Below, piece after piece: positions 54,741 through 64,000 of a stretch of 64,000 nucleotides of DNA (positions are counted from its first letter, which is position 1; each line of letters starts with the position of its first letter). The notes beneath the pieces are model-generated. The model did no database searches and was not told the origin of the DNA. It saw nothing but the letters and a program-made list of their open reading frames with translations. This stretch comes from Oxalobacteraceae bacterium (GTDB lineage: Bacteria > Pseudomonadota > Gammaproteobacteria > Burkholderiales > Burkholderiaceae_D), in NCBI GenBank assembly GCA_023259175.1, contig JAHFQV010000004.1, positions 1 to 64,000 of the forward strand, read 5' to 3'. Both the position numbers and the translations under genes were made by a program.

Positions 54741-55706
54741 TTAGTTTGACTTTTGGCGCGCAGTTTTAATTTGTGTGCATAGGGTTGCAGTGGCATCGAG
54801 AACGCGCGGGCCCGCACGATGTAACCAGTCGCCATTGACGGTGTAAAAATTATTTTTTTTCACGGCCGTTAAACTGGGGAATCTGCTCCATTCCTTCGCT
54901 AAGGCTTGGGTATCCGTGCCACTTGCAAAAATGAATTCGGGATTGGCGATCAACACCGCTTCCGAGGTGATGGTGGCGCTTAAGTCTTTGAGCTCTGCAA
55001 ACACATTGCGACCACCGCACAAGCTGATCATTTTGGAGATGAAATGATGCTGATTGATGGTCATTAATGGGCTCTTAATCATTTCGTGGAAAACCGTAAT
55101 GGGCTTTTGTTTTTCTTGATCGCTGACGCGTCCTTTTAGGTTTTGTAAACGCTGCCGAAACGCCTGAGCAGCTTTTTTCCCCTCGATTTCTGTACCGCTT
55201 AAAATGGCGATGCGCTCGATAGAACTGGCGATCTCTTCAAAGTCGTGCGGCTCGCTTTCATAGACAGTCAATTGATTGTCACGGAGCGTTTTGACCAAGG
55301 TTTTGGCATTGCCTGTTCCCCAGATAATGATGAGGTCGGGCTTGAGCGCTAAGATACGTTCAAGGTCAAGTGCAAATACATTGCCGACCGAGGCAATTTT
55401 TTTTGCCTCGGGTGGAAAGTCACTGTATTCACTCACGCCGACTAAACGCTGGCCTGCGCCCGCAGCAAAAACAAGCTCGGTGATATGCGGCGCAAGACTA
55501 ATAATTCGGTGTGCTGCTTGATTGAGTACGACGCTGTGCTTGGCATCATCTAAAACGCGAATTTGAGTTTTTTGAGGATTTTCAACTGCACTGTTAGCGG
55601 CCATGCAGTTCAGGCAGATCAATAGGATCAAGCCAAATAGCCAGCGGTTATTGAGGCTGGGCCATGGGAGTTGCGACCATAAGCGCCTACTGGATTGCCG
55701 CATCAT
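54741..55706 (-). CDS. BtuF-like periplasmic cobalamin/metal-binding protein
   Basis: A 321-residue class III substrate-binding protein: signal peptide (LFGLILLICLNCMAANSA), then HRIISLAPHITELVFAAGAG and LVGVSEYSDFPPEAKKIASV, followed by FALDLERILALKPDLIIIWG. These resemble BtuF, the vitamin B12 binding protein, though iron-chelate binders share the fold. No permease or ATPase gene adjoins. Its start is four bases from the panC stop on the same strand, so it may be transcribed with scpA-panC. Confidence 0.83.
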   Translation of the reverse strand: MMRQSSRRLWSQLPWPSLNNRWLFGLILLICLNCMAANSAVENPQKTQIRVLDDAKHSVVLNQAAHRIISLAPHITELVFAAGAGQRLVGVSEYSDFPPEAKKIASVGNVFALDLERILALKPDLIIIWGTGNAKTLVKTLRDNQLTVYESEPHDFEEIASSIERIAILSGTEIEGKKAAQAFRQRLQNLKGRVSDQEKQKPITVFHEMIKSPLMTINQHHFISKMISLCGGRNVFAELKDLSATITSEAVLIANPEFIFASGTDTQALAKEWSRFPSLTAVKKNNFYTVNGDWLHRAGPRVLDATATLCTQIKTARQKSN

Positions 55707-55709
55707 TTT

Positions 55710-57442
<1,733 letters not shown>

Positions 57443-57479
57443 TGCGCTCTTGTGGGTCTTGTGTTCGCTGAGTTTTTAC

Positions 57480-57689
57480 TCAGTTTTTACTATGGTATAC
57501 GTAGGCTTGTTGAGCCACTTTCGCTTCCCCATTACGATTTTGGGTGTCCAAGTCAATTGGGGCTTTGTCCCATAAAAGCGCGCGGCCATCACGTTGACTT
57601 TGCTCTAGTTCCGGATTGGCCAGCTTTAAACCATTTAAAAACTGGGTTGCCTCAGACTGATAAAGTGAAAACTGTTTGGAAAATTTCAT
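57480..57689 (-). CDS. DUF3460 family small protein
   Basis: A 69-residue protein with the DUF3460 pattern: SEATQFLNGLKLANPELEQS and RDGRALLWDKAPIDLDTQNR, ending VAQQAYVYHSK. Function unknown; the family is largely restricted to betaproteobacteria and is commonly encoded upstream of scpA. ATG 57689 is used, with ATG 57695 two codons earlier as the alternative. Confidence 0.88.
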   Translation of the reverse strand: MKFSKQFSLYQSEATQFLNGLKLANPELEQSQRDGRALLWDKAPIDLDTQNRNGEAKVAQQAYVYHSKN

Positions 57690-57789
57690 GATCATCTCAA
57701 TCTAAGAAAGTGAATTGACTGGTAAGGGGATCGCATTTTACCTTGGAAATGCGTAAATTCGGGCTATTTTTCGCACAAAACTTGGTAAT

Positions 57790-58359
57790 TCAGGTGCTGA
57801 GTGAAGCCGCATGGACTAACGCGAATTGCTCCATGCGTGTGAGCAGCAGTGAAGCGTCGGATTCTCGTAACAAGAGCGCAAGTTGGGTATCTTTGAGAAA
57901 TTCAGCGTACACCGTATGTTCGAGAAAGCGCAAGAGATGGTCGTAAAAGCCATCGACGTTAAGTATCCCGAGAGGCTTATTATGAAAACCCAGTTGCAAC
58001 CAAGTGTACATTTCAAAAAGTTCTTCGAGCGTGCCTATGCCGCCCGGTAAGGCGATAAAGCCGTCGGATAGCTCCGCCATTAAGGCCTTGCGTTCATGCA
58101 TGTCCGCAACGATGTGTAAGGCGCTTAATTGACTGTGTCCAACTTCTCGGTCAAACAGCGCTTGCGGGATGACACCAGTCACTTTGCCGCCTAAAGCGAT
58201 CATCTCATCGGCGATCACTTTCATGAGACCGATATCGCCACCGCCATACACCAGATTCATTTTGCGTTCGACTAATTGATGCGCAAGGTTTTTGGCCGCC
58301 TCACGAAAGACGGGGGCATTTCCAAAGCTCGATCCGCAGTAAACGCAAATGGTTTTCAT
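57790..58359 (-). CDS. LOG family protein (TIGR00730)
   Basis: A 189-residue Rossmann-like phosphoribohydrolase: MKTICVYCGSSFGNAPVFRE, NLVYGGGDIGLMKVIADEM and the catalytic FIALPGGIGTLEELFEMYTW. The family includes cytokinin riboside 5'-monophosphate phosphoribohydrolases, which release a base from a nucleotide; in bacteria without cytokinin the substrate is probably AMP-like. Its start overlaps the tetR stop by four bases, so the two are co-translated. Confidence 0.92.
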   Translation of the reverse strand: MKTICVYCGSSFGNAPVFREAAKNLAHQLVERKMNLVYGGGDIGLMKVIADEMIALGGKVTGVIPQALFDREVGHSQLSALHIVADMHERKALMAELSDGFIALPGGIGTLEELFEMYTWLQLGFHNKPLGILNVDGFYDHLLRFLEHTVYAEFLKDTQLALLLRESDASLLLTRMEQFALVHAASLST

Positions 58360-59033
58360 GGATTTTGGTGGCGGATTTTAAGTAAATATTCGTGCGATAA
58401 CTTATCGAAAACTTCTTTGGTATGGCCACGTAAATAAGGACTGATTTGCACGATAACCTGATAGCAGCCACGCGCTAAGGATTCGGACATGGTTTGTAGT
58501 TCGGTATATTTTCGTGGATTGCGCACGTACTCAAACGAGAGCCAATAAGTCGCGACGACGACCATGTTGGTGGCTAAGGCATCAATGCTCATATCGTCCG
58601 CTTCAAACTCGCCGTCCGCGCGCAAGCCCATGCAAAGCTCGGTGGCGACTTTCACTTTGTGGTGCAAAATTTGTTTAAAAGTGAGTTCTAGTTTGCGATT
58701 GCGCGACAGCAAATCATTGAGGTCACGATAGAAAAAACGATAGCGCCAAATGAGTTCGAAAGTTAAGTGGAGATAAGTCCAGATGTCCTGAATATTGGCT
58801 TTTCGACCGGTGGGGAAGGCGAGCTTTTTGTTGATTTCCTCTTCGAATTGAAGAAAAAGAGAATTGACGATGTCTTCTTTGTTGCGAAAGTGGTAGTACA
58901 GGTTGCCAGGGGAAATGCCCATTTCATCAGCGATGATGGTGGTGGTGATATTGGGTTCGCCAAATTCATTGAAAAGCTTGAGCGAAAGATCAAGTATACG
59001 ATCTCGGGTTCGTCTCGGTGTCTTATTTTGCAT
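58356..59033 (-). CDS. TetR family transcriptional regulator
   Basis: A 225-residue regulator. The N-terminal helix-turn-helix RDRILDLSLKLFNEFGEPNI and ADEMGISPGNLYYHFRNKEDIV is clear; the C-terminal ligand domain is TetR_C-like (LTFELIWRYRFFYRDLNDLLS). It is upstream of and coupled to the LOG gene. Upstream lies a perfect inverted repeat ATTCTATTG/CAATAGAAT (59045-59105) around a smaller palindrome TTCCC-GCAGCA-GGGAA, a possible operator. Confidence 0.88.
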   Translation of the reverse strand: MQNKTPRRTRDRILDLSLKLFNEFGEPNITTTIIADEMGISPGNLYYHFRNKEDIVNSLFLQFEEEINKKLAFPTGRKANIQDIWTYLHLTFELIWRYRFFYRDLNDLLSRNRKLELTFKQILHHKVKVATELCMGLRADGEFEADDMSIDALATNMVVVATYWLSFEYVRNPRKYTELQTMSESLARGCYQVIVQISPYLRGHTKEVFDKLSHEYLLKIRHQNP

Positions 59034-59044
59034 GATTCATGCCC

Positions 59045-59105
59045 ATTCTATTGTCATTTGCAGGCTTCCCGCAGCAGGGAAACCCTTTCTTATTCCCAAT
59101 AGAAT
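59045..59105. promoter_or_regulatory. Inverted repeat upstream of tetR
   Basis: ATTCTATTG (59045-59053) and CAATAGAAT (59097-59105) are perfect 9-bp complements enclosing TTCCC-GCAGCA-GGGAA (59066-59081). They lie 12-72 bases before the tetR start. This could be an operator or an RNA hairpin; TetR sites usually have closer half-sites, so the first is uncertain. Confidence 0.25.
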
Positions 59106-59151
59106 ATCATTTTATTCGTCTATTTCCCAAGCGCAGTTTAGGTATATTTAC

Positions 59152-59691
59152 CTATTTGTGCGAACCTGATTCTGCCGTATTTGCCTCGCGTAGTGGTAAT
59201 TGTATCAGTCGGGTTTTGGCAAAGAAATCGTGAGGGAATTGTCGATCGGGGGTGAAAAGAGATAAGGATGCCCAGATCAAAAAGCATGCGAAAATCGGAA
59301 TCAGGATGCGGCTGTCATGATAGCCAAGCTTGCTGGCAAGTACAAAGCCCGGTAAAAACCACATCCAAGCGAGGCAATAACGCACCATCGCTTTAGGCAA
59401 TGGAATCGGGCCACCGTCGCCATTGACGAGTTTGATACGCCATGTTTGCATCGCTAAGGTTTGCCCCTTTTTGCGCCAAAAATAAGTAAAATAAAGACCG
59501 CAAGTGAGGAAGACTAGGAGTTCGCGGCTCCATTGATGCATGCTCGCTTGCTTACTTTGGGTCGCGATGTCATGAACTGCGCTCACAAAAAATATGACAC
59601 CAAATACCAGCAATGATTCGTAGACCATGCTGGCAAATCGGCGTTTGAAATTGGGGCTGGGGTAATGCGCTAGGGGTTCTGCTGGAGTCAC
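59152..59691 (-). CDS. RDD family membrane protein
   Basis: A 179-residue inner-membrane protein with three to four helices. The RDD motif is FKRRFASMVYESLLVFGVIF, followed by GQTLAMQTWRIKLVNGDGGP with its PKAMVRYCLAW continuation. The function of the family is unclear; some members are transporters. GTG start, two bases after the DUF3106 stop, last gene of the sigma-factor operon. Confidence 0.88.
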   Translation of the reverse strand: MTPAEPLAHYPSPNFKRRFASMVYESLLVFGVIFFVSAVHDIATQSKQASMHQWSRELLVFLTCGLYFTYFWRKKGQTLAMQTWRIKLVNGDGGPIPLPKAMVRYCLAWMWFLPGFVLASKLGYHDSRILIPIFACFLIWASLSLFTPDRQFPHDFFAKTRLIQLPLREANTAESGSHK

Positions 59692-59693
59692 GT

Positions 59694-60281
59694 TTATTTC
59701 GCGGGTGGCGGTTGGTTTGGATTGTTTTCTGCAGTCAGTGCGCTATTTTTTTTCAAGGGCTGCAGCATCACTTCTTTGCGTTTCGATTGCGGTTGTAGGC
59801 TGGTGATTGTCTTTGTTGTCTTGGCATCTTGTGACAGTTTTTGTTTTTCTTCATCACTCAATAATTGGTATTGCTGCCATTGGGCAGATTTTTGTTCCGG
59901 GGTTTTCTTGGCCGTGCTGGCGAAGTTCTCGCGTATCGCCATGCGTTGTGCTGGTGTCAGCTTGACCCAGGCGCTGACTCTTTCTTGTACCCGCTGCTGT
60001 TCCTCGGGTTTCATTTGTGTATATTTTGCCGCGATGCCCAGCCATTTTTTCTTGTGGAATTCATCCATGCCGTCCCATTCGCTAGACAGCGGGGCGAGTG
60101 CAGTTTGCTGCTCAGCGCTCAGATTTCTCCAGTTGATTTTGGGGCTGCTGAGAAGTGAAGTGCCAAGATGCGATGTTTTGTTCGGCGCAATTGTTAATGC
60201 AGACGCGTATAGCCCCAAGCTTAGACACACGATTGCGCCTAAGCGTAGTAGGAAATTGAGTGAATATTGTTTGCTACGCAC
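59694..60281 (-). CDS. DUF3106 family exported protein
   Basis: 195 residues, with an N-terminal signal peptide or anchor (LLRLGAIVCLSLGLYASALT). The body is rich in Glu, Lys and Gln, with WRNLSAEQQTALAPLSSEWD and MDEFHKKKWLGIAAKYTQMK, then repeated ARMxxW-type helices as in DUF3106 proteins. Function unknown. Tightly packed between DUF3619 and RDD genes (two-base gaps), so it belongs to the sigma-factor operon. Confidence 0.82.
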   Translation of the reverse strand: MRSKQYSLNFLLRLGAIVCLSLGLYASALTIAPNKTSHLGTSLLSSPKINWRNLSAEQQTALAPLSSEWDGMDEFHKKKWLGIAAKYTQMKPEEQQRVQERVSAWVKLTPAQRMAIRENFASTAKKTPEQKSAQWQQYQLLSDEEKQKLSQDAKTTKTITSLQPQSKRKEVMLQPLKKNSALTAENNPNQPPPAK

Positions 60282-60283
60282 GC

Positions 60284-60715
60284 TTATTCCTCAGTCTTTT
60301 TCTCTTGAGTGTCTTTGTTTAAGTAGGCGTTAAAACCATTATCAAGGTAGGCATCGGGCGGTAATTCGTCTACTAAGACCGCAGCGTCAATTTCAGCCAA
60401 ATCATTGATTTGCTGTTGCTGTTCATGTTGGTAGAGGCCATAAAGTCCAAAAGCCAAAGCCATGAGTGGTACGATGATAACAAGTTTTCTAAACCAAGGC
60501 GTTTGATTGAAAGCCATTCCTTGATTGCCCGCTAAAACGCCGCCGACCACTAACATGGCGGACGGGTCGGATTCTTTCTTTTTGGAGAGTGCCAATTCAC
60601 GTGCTTTCGCAAGGCGCTCTAAAGTAGCCTCGGGAAGCGCTTCCGCAGACTGATTCATCGCACGACGAATTTTGTAAGCGAAGTCGATTTCTTCCTTGTT
60701 TTTTGCGTAAGTCAT
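60284..60715 (-). CDS. DUF3619 family single-pass membrane protein
   Basis: 143 residues: a cytoplasmic N-terminal part (DFAYKIRRAMNQSAEALPEATLERLAKARELAL), one membrane helix (KLVIIVPLMALAFGLYGLY) and a short periplasmic tail. This topology and its ATGA coupling to the sigma-factor gene suggest an anti-sigma-like partner, but the family is uncharacterised and this is inference. ATG 60715 follows GGGGA; the 19 upstream residues of the track ORF are dropped. Confidence 0.82.
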   Translation of the reverse strand: MTYAKNKEEIDFAYKIRRAMNQSAEALPEATLERLAKARELALSKKKESDPSAMLVVGGVLAGNQGMAFNQTPWFRKLVIIVPLMALAFGLYGLYQHEQQQQINDLAEIDAAVLVDELPPDAYLDNGFNAYLNKDTQEKKTEE

Positions 60716-61281
60716 AATTGTATCCCCTTGGCTTTGAGTGATGCGGCTAATGCATGTGTTGCTCGCGAGCAATGGGTTTTAACACTCCCTTCAGAGCAAC
60801 CCATAGCAATTGCGGTCTCAGCGACATCCATGTCCTCCCAGTAACGCATTAGAAAGGCTTCTCGTTGACGTGTGGGAAGTTTTTTTATTTCTTCATCAAT
60901 CAGGTTTAAGACTTGTTCTCTTTCCAGCTTTTGTTCTGTCGATTCAGCTGCTTCACTTCCTTCTTCGGATTGAAAACTTTCTAATAAGTCAAAGTTCTCA
61001 TCTTCCTGATTGTTCGGTCCAATATTTGAAAATAGCGTGACCCAATTGTTGCGTACTTTTTCGCGCCGGAAAAAATCAAGCACGGTATTTTGTAAAATGC
61101 GCTGAAAAAGCAAAGGCAATTCCGCAGCAGGCTTATCACCATATTTTTCTGATAATTTTATCATTGCGTCTTGCACAATGTCTAGCGCGGATTCTTCATT
61201 TCGAACCATGTAGACGGCGTGTTTAAATGCGCGACGCTCTACGCCTTCTAGGAAATTCGATAGTTCTTGATGTGTTGCCAT
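60712..61281 (-). CDS. ECF-type RNA polymerase sigma factor
   Basis: About 189 residues. Region 2 is ALDIVQDAMIKLSEKYGDKP and LPLLFQRILQNTVLDFFRRE; region 4 is LPTRQREAFLMRYWEDMDVAETAIAMGCSEGSVKTHCSRA. An acidic insert (NQEDENFDLLESFQSEEGSEAAEST) lies between them. ATG 61281 starts the conserved MATHQELSNFLEGVERRAF; neither it nor earlier starts has a Shine-Dalgarno sequence. It heads the four-gene unit sigma-DUF3619-DUF3106-RDD, found in many Burkholderiales. Confidence 0.88.
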   Translation of the reverse strand: MATHQELSNFLEGVERRAFKHAVYMVRNEESALDIVQDAMIKLSEKYGDKPAAELPLLFQRILQNTVLDFFRREKVRNNWVTLFSNIGPNNQEDENFDLLESFQSEEGSEAAESTEQKLEREQVLNLIDEEIKKLPTRQREAFLMRYWEDMDVAETAIAMGCSEGSVKTHCSRATHALAASLKAKGIQL

Positions 61282-61834
61282 TCGGACGGGCGTTTCATAA
61301 TTGCCATTTAAGCGCTGCGCCGAAAGCCTAGGCATTGCGTGATGGCGGGAATTCTTGGGGGTTTGAAATTTTTTTGACAGCGATTTAGGCCGTGCAAAAG
61401 TGCGCACATGCTAGCAAAAATCTGAGTAGCTGTCCTGTTTTTTTAAAAAAAACATTGGAAAATCAGTGTCTTTGGCGATTTTTCAGGGAAATTGACTTGA
61501 CCAATTTGCTGCATCGCAGTAGTGTAGAGCCTCGTTCCAAAATCTGGGAACACCCCCACTTATTCGATTTGGCCCACAATGCCAGTGTCAGTAAGTTGCT
61601 ATCGTAAGTAGCTGTTTGTTCTAACCCATGCCACAAGCGTGAGAAGTTTGTTATTTCTTAGCTTTTTCTGACTGCACGAGTCGCCATTAAGCCTTGCCTG
61701 GAATATTGTCCAACGGAGAATAGAAGGGGGAGGTGACCGCACAAAAAGGAATGTCAGTGTACCGCTATTGAAACATCAGTTTCGTCAGGAAAGAACATCC
61801 GATCAATCTCCAATGGACCTTGAAAGGAAACAAG
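61282..61834. other. Divergent intergenic region before ilvI with a possible leader peptide
   Basis: 553 bases between the sigma-factor gene (-) and ilvI (+). The 71-aa track ORF at 61392 has no family-like features. A short frame at 61639-61671, starting GTG and reading MRSLLFLSFF before TGA, has three leucine codons and could be an attenuator leader for the branched-chain operon, but it has no ribosome-binding site and I see no clear terminator hairpin before ilvI. GGGGGAGGTGACCGC near 61726 is purine-rich and is not followed by a useful start. Confidence 0.3.
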
Positions 61835-63610
61835 ATGAGTTCAGAACGACCGTCCGATCGTCAATCGGAACGCGGAACCGACCGCGCTGTAGACCGGAAT
61901 ACTGAATATACCGGCGCAGAAATTTTGGTGAAATGCCTCGCTGAAGAGGGTGTCGAACATGTTTTCGGCTATCCCGGCGGCGCTGTTCTCTACATTTATG
62001 ACGCGATTTTTAATCAACGTCAATTCCAACATATTTTAGTTCGACATGAGCAGGGTGCAATTCATGCAGCCGATGCTTATTCGCGTTCCTCCAATAAAGT
62101 CGGGGTGGCGTTAGTGACCTCGGGGCCTGGCGTGACCAATGCGGTCACGGGTTTGGCAACCGCCTACATGGACTCGATTCCGATGATCGTTATTTCTGGT
62201 CAAGTGCCAAGTCATGCGATTGGTCAGGACGCGTTTCAGGAGTGCGATACGGTGGGGATTACGCGGCCTTGCGTCAAGCATAATTTCCTCGTGAAAGACG
62301 TGCGTGAATTGGCGACCATCGTTAAGAAAGCTTTTTTTATAGCGACCACGGGGCGACCTGGTCCCGTCTTAATTGATATTCCCAAAGATATCAGTAATCA
62401 TAAGACGACGTATTTCTATCCTAAAGAGGTGGAGATGCGCTCTTATCGTCCGGTTGATAAAGGGCATGCAGGGCAGATTCGTAAAGCCGTGCAATTATTG
62501 TTGCAGGCCGAGCGCCCCATGATCTATACGGGCGGTGGCGTTATTTTGGCCAATGCCGCGCCTGAACTTAATCAACTCGTCGATCAACTCGGTTTTCCTT
62601 GTACCAATACCTTAATGGGTTTGGGTGGCTATCGTGCCAGCGATGAAAAGTTTGTCGGCATGCCCGGCATGCATGGTACCTACGAAGCCAATATGGCGAT
62701 GCAGCATTGCGATGTTTTGATTGCGATTGGTGCGCGTTTTGACGACAGGGTGATCGGCAATCCTAAGCATTTTGCTTCGCATCCGCGCAAAATTATTCAT
62801 GTTGATATTGATCCATCGTCGATTTCTAAACGGGTTAAGGTCGATATTCCTATCGTCGGCAATGTCAAAGACGTCTTGCAGGAAATGCTTTCGCAGTTAG
62901 CCGCTGTTGACCATAAACCGAACAAAAAACAAGTTGCGTCTTGGTGGGCGCAAATTGAAGAATGGCGCGGAAAAGATTGCCTTGCCTATTCCAATTCATC
63001 GAACATCATTAAACCGCAAAACGTGATTCAGAAAGTATGCGAAATCACCCGCGGCGATGCATTCGTGACTTCGGACGTAGGCCAACACCAAATGTGGGCG
63101 GCGCAATACTACAAATTTAATCAGCCGCGACGCTGGATTAATTCCGGTGGCTTGGGCACGATGGGGGTGGGCTTACCTTATGCAATGGGTGTGCAGATGG
63201 CCAATCCGGATGCGACGGTAGCTTGCATTACGGGCGAGGCTTCGATCCAGATGTGTATTCAAGAGCTGGCGACCTGCAAACAATATCACTTAACGCCAAA
63301 AATTATTTTGCTCAATAATCGTGCCTTGGGCATGGTGCGGCAGTGGCAGCAGATTGATTATGCGGGACGATATTCTGAATCCTATATGGACTCCCTACCC
63401 GATTTTACAAAATTGGTTGAAGCCTTCGGTCACGTCGGAATGAAAATCGAAAATCCTTCGGATGTCGACGGCGCATTGCGCGATGCTTTTGCGATGAAGG
63501 ACAAGCTGGTATTCATGAATTTCATTACAGATCAAGACGAAAAAGTATGGCCTATGGTGAAGGCAGGTAAGGGCTTAACTGAAATGTTGCTTGGTTCGGA
63601 GGATTTGTAA
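61835..63610 (+). CDS. ilvI: Acetolactate synthase large (catalytic) subunit
   Basis: The ThDP-dependent enzyme of the first common step of valine, leucine and isoleucine synthesis. 591 residues, with a 30-residue hydrophilic N-terminal extension (MSSERPSDRQSERGTDRAVD). Seen: the ThDP-pyrimidine Glu region EEGVEHVFGYPGGAVLYIYD, VRHEQGAIHAADAYSRSSNKV, and GLGTMGVGLPYAMGVQMANP. The Mg/ThDP motif reads ITGEASIQM rather than the usual GDGS. AAGGAA precedes ATG 61835; the track start is a TTG. Its stop overlaps the ATG of ilvN. Confidence 0.95.
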   Translation: MSSERPSDRQSERGTDRAVDRNTEYTGAEILVKCLAEEGVEHVFGYPGGAVLYIYDAIFNQRQFQHILVRHEQGAIHAADAYSRSSNKVGVALVTSGPGVTNAVTGLATAYMDSIPMIVISGQVPSHAIGQDAFQECDTVGITRPCVKHNFLVKDVRELATIVKKAFFIATTGRPGPVLIDIPKDISNHKTTYFYPKEVEMRSYRPVDKGHAGQIRKAVQLLLQAERPMIYTGGGVILANAAPELNQLVDQLGFPCTNTLMGLGGYRASDEKFVGMPGMHGTYEANMAMQHCDVLIAIGARFDDRVIGNPKHFASHPRKIIHVDIDPSSISKRVKVDIPIVGNVKDVLQEMLSQLAAVDHKPNKKQVASWWAQIEEWRGKDCLAYSNSSNIIKPQNVIQKVCEITRGDAFVTSDVGQHQMWAAQYYKFNQPRRWINSGGLGTMGVGLPYAMGVQMANPDATVACITGEASIQMCIQELATCKQYHLTPKIILLNNRALGMVRQWQQIDYAGRYSESYMDSLPDFTKLVEAFGHVGMKIENPSDVDGALRDAFAMKDKLVFMNFITDQDEKVWPMVKAGKGLTEMLLGSEDL

Positions 63611-64000
63611 TGCGCCATATTATTTCTGTATTGCTGGAAAATGAAGCCGGTGCTTTGTCGCGTGTGGTGGGTCTGTTTTCGGCACGCGGTTACAACATCG
63701 AAACCTTAACCGTCGCGCCGACCGAGGATGCGACTTTGTCACGGATGACGATCGTCACCACGGGCTCTGATGATGTGATTGAGCAAATCACAAAACATTT
63801 GAATCGCTTGATCGAAGTGGTGAAAGTGGTTGATCTGACCGAGGGCGCACACATCGAACGTGAGTTGATGTTGATTAAAGTACGTGCGGTTGGAAAAGAG
63901 CGCGAAGAAATGAAGCGTACTGCGGATATTTTTCGTGGCCGTATTATCGACGTGACCGAAAAAAGTTATACCATCGAATTAACGGGAAATAAGGGAAAGC
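63610..64000 (+). CDS. ilvN: Acetolactate synthase small subunit (truncated by window end)
   Basis: Not in the ORF track because it runs off the right edge. ATG 63610 overlaps the ilvI stop as TAATG. The visible 130 residues begin MRHIISVLLENEAGALSRVV and continue GLFSARGYNIETLTVAPTED, the ACT domain that binds valine for feedback control, then the C-terminal ALS_ss region (RELMLIKVRAVGKEREEMKR). IlvN family length is about 163, so roughly 30 residues are missing. ilvC probably follows outside the window. Confidence 0.95.
   Translation, partial: MRHIISVLLENEAGALSRVVGLFSARGYNIETLTVAPTEDATLSRMTIVTTGSDDVIEQITKHLNRLIEVVKVVDLTEGAHIERELMLIKVRAVGKEREEMKRTADIFRGRIIDVTEKSYTIELTGNKGK

Overview
The window looks like a chromosomal segment of a betaproteobacterium in the order Burkholderiales, most likely Oxalobacteraceae and perhaps Undibacterium-like. 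The evidence is the gene neighbourhoods: 4.5S RNA-dnaX-ybaB-recR; surE-pcm-nlpD-rpoS-rlmD; DUF3460-scpA-panC; an ECF sigma factor followed by DUF3619, DUF3106 and RDD genes; ilvI-ilvN; and a 12-gene type II secretion locus. GC looks moderate and coding density is high. No phage, IS transposase, CRISPR array or tRNA gene was seen. The family-level assignment is inference from gene order and protein style, not from a search.

Layout. 1-365: end of an rRNA operon (5S and terminator), preceded by a long inverted repeat. 501-6260: a TolB-propeller/amidohydrolase exoprotein, then riboflavin genes (ribBX, ribH) and nusB. 6268-9084: a short palindromic element, a DUF3224 gene divergent from a LysR regulator, and a membrane-anchored lytic transglycosylase. 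9597-15957: ubiD, 4.5S RNA, dnaX, ybaB, recR and a class III CoA-transferase. 15990-17001: marC, a DUF1289 gene and a possible 29-codon coupled ORF. 17139-28400: type II secretion genes in the order G-H-I-J-K-L-M-N-D-E-F-C, followed by a divergent uracil-DNA-glycosylase-like protein and an HD-GYP protein. 30762-37398: surE, pcm, nlpD, rpoS, rlmD and ppnN. 37864-44786: cheV, two small unknown genes, an OPT transporter, an MFS transporter, an exonuclease-DUF1653 fusion and dcd. 44944-49940: a DUF1800/DUF1501 pair and a PilZ protein. 50109-57689: amino-acid decarboxylase, rarD, a palindromic MITE-like element, mtfA, a BtuF-like binding protein, panC, scpA and DUF3460. 57790-61281: a LOG-family gene with a TetR regulator, and the sigma-factor operon. 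61835-64000: ilvI and the start of ilvN, cut by the window edge.

Most of the window is housekeeping. The secretion genes form one long, tightly spaced + strand unit that would build the inner-membrane platform, pseudopilus and outer-membrane secretin; no prepilin peptidase (GspO) is present, so it must be encoded elsewhere. Signalling by c-di-GMP is represented by an HD-GYP protein and a PilZ protein, and general stress by RpoS.

The less ordinary content is at smaller scale. There is a family of palindromic CTAGGGAAGC-ended repeats in at least five intergenic places, one forming a 232-bp element with inverted ends. A separate 269-bp element with nested inverted repeats lies between rarD and mtfA. 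The UNG-like protein lacks the catalytic aspartate. A correctly phased A AAA AAC slippery heptamer lies in dnaX. The RibA half of RibBX has lost its zinc ligands, and a DUF4214 region is fused to DUF1800. I did not find a clearly new multi-gene system; the two repeat families and the UNG-like pseudoenzyme are the best leads.
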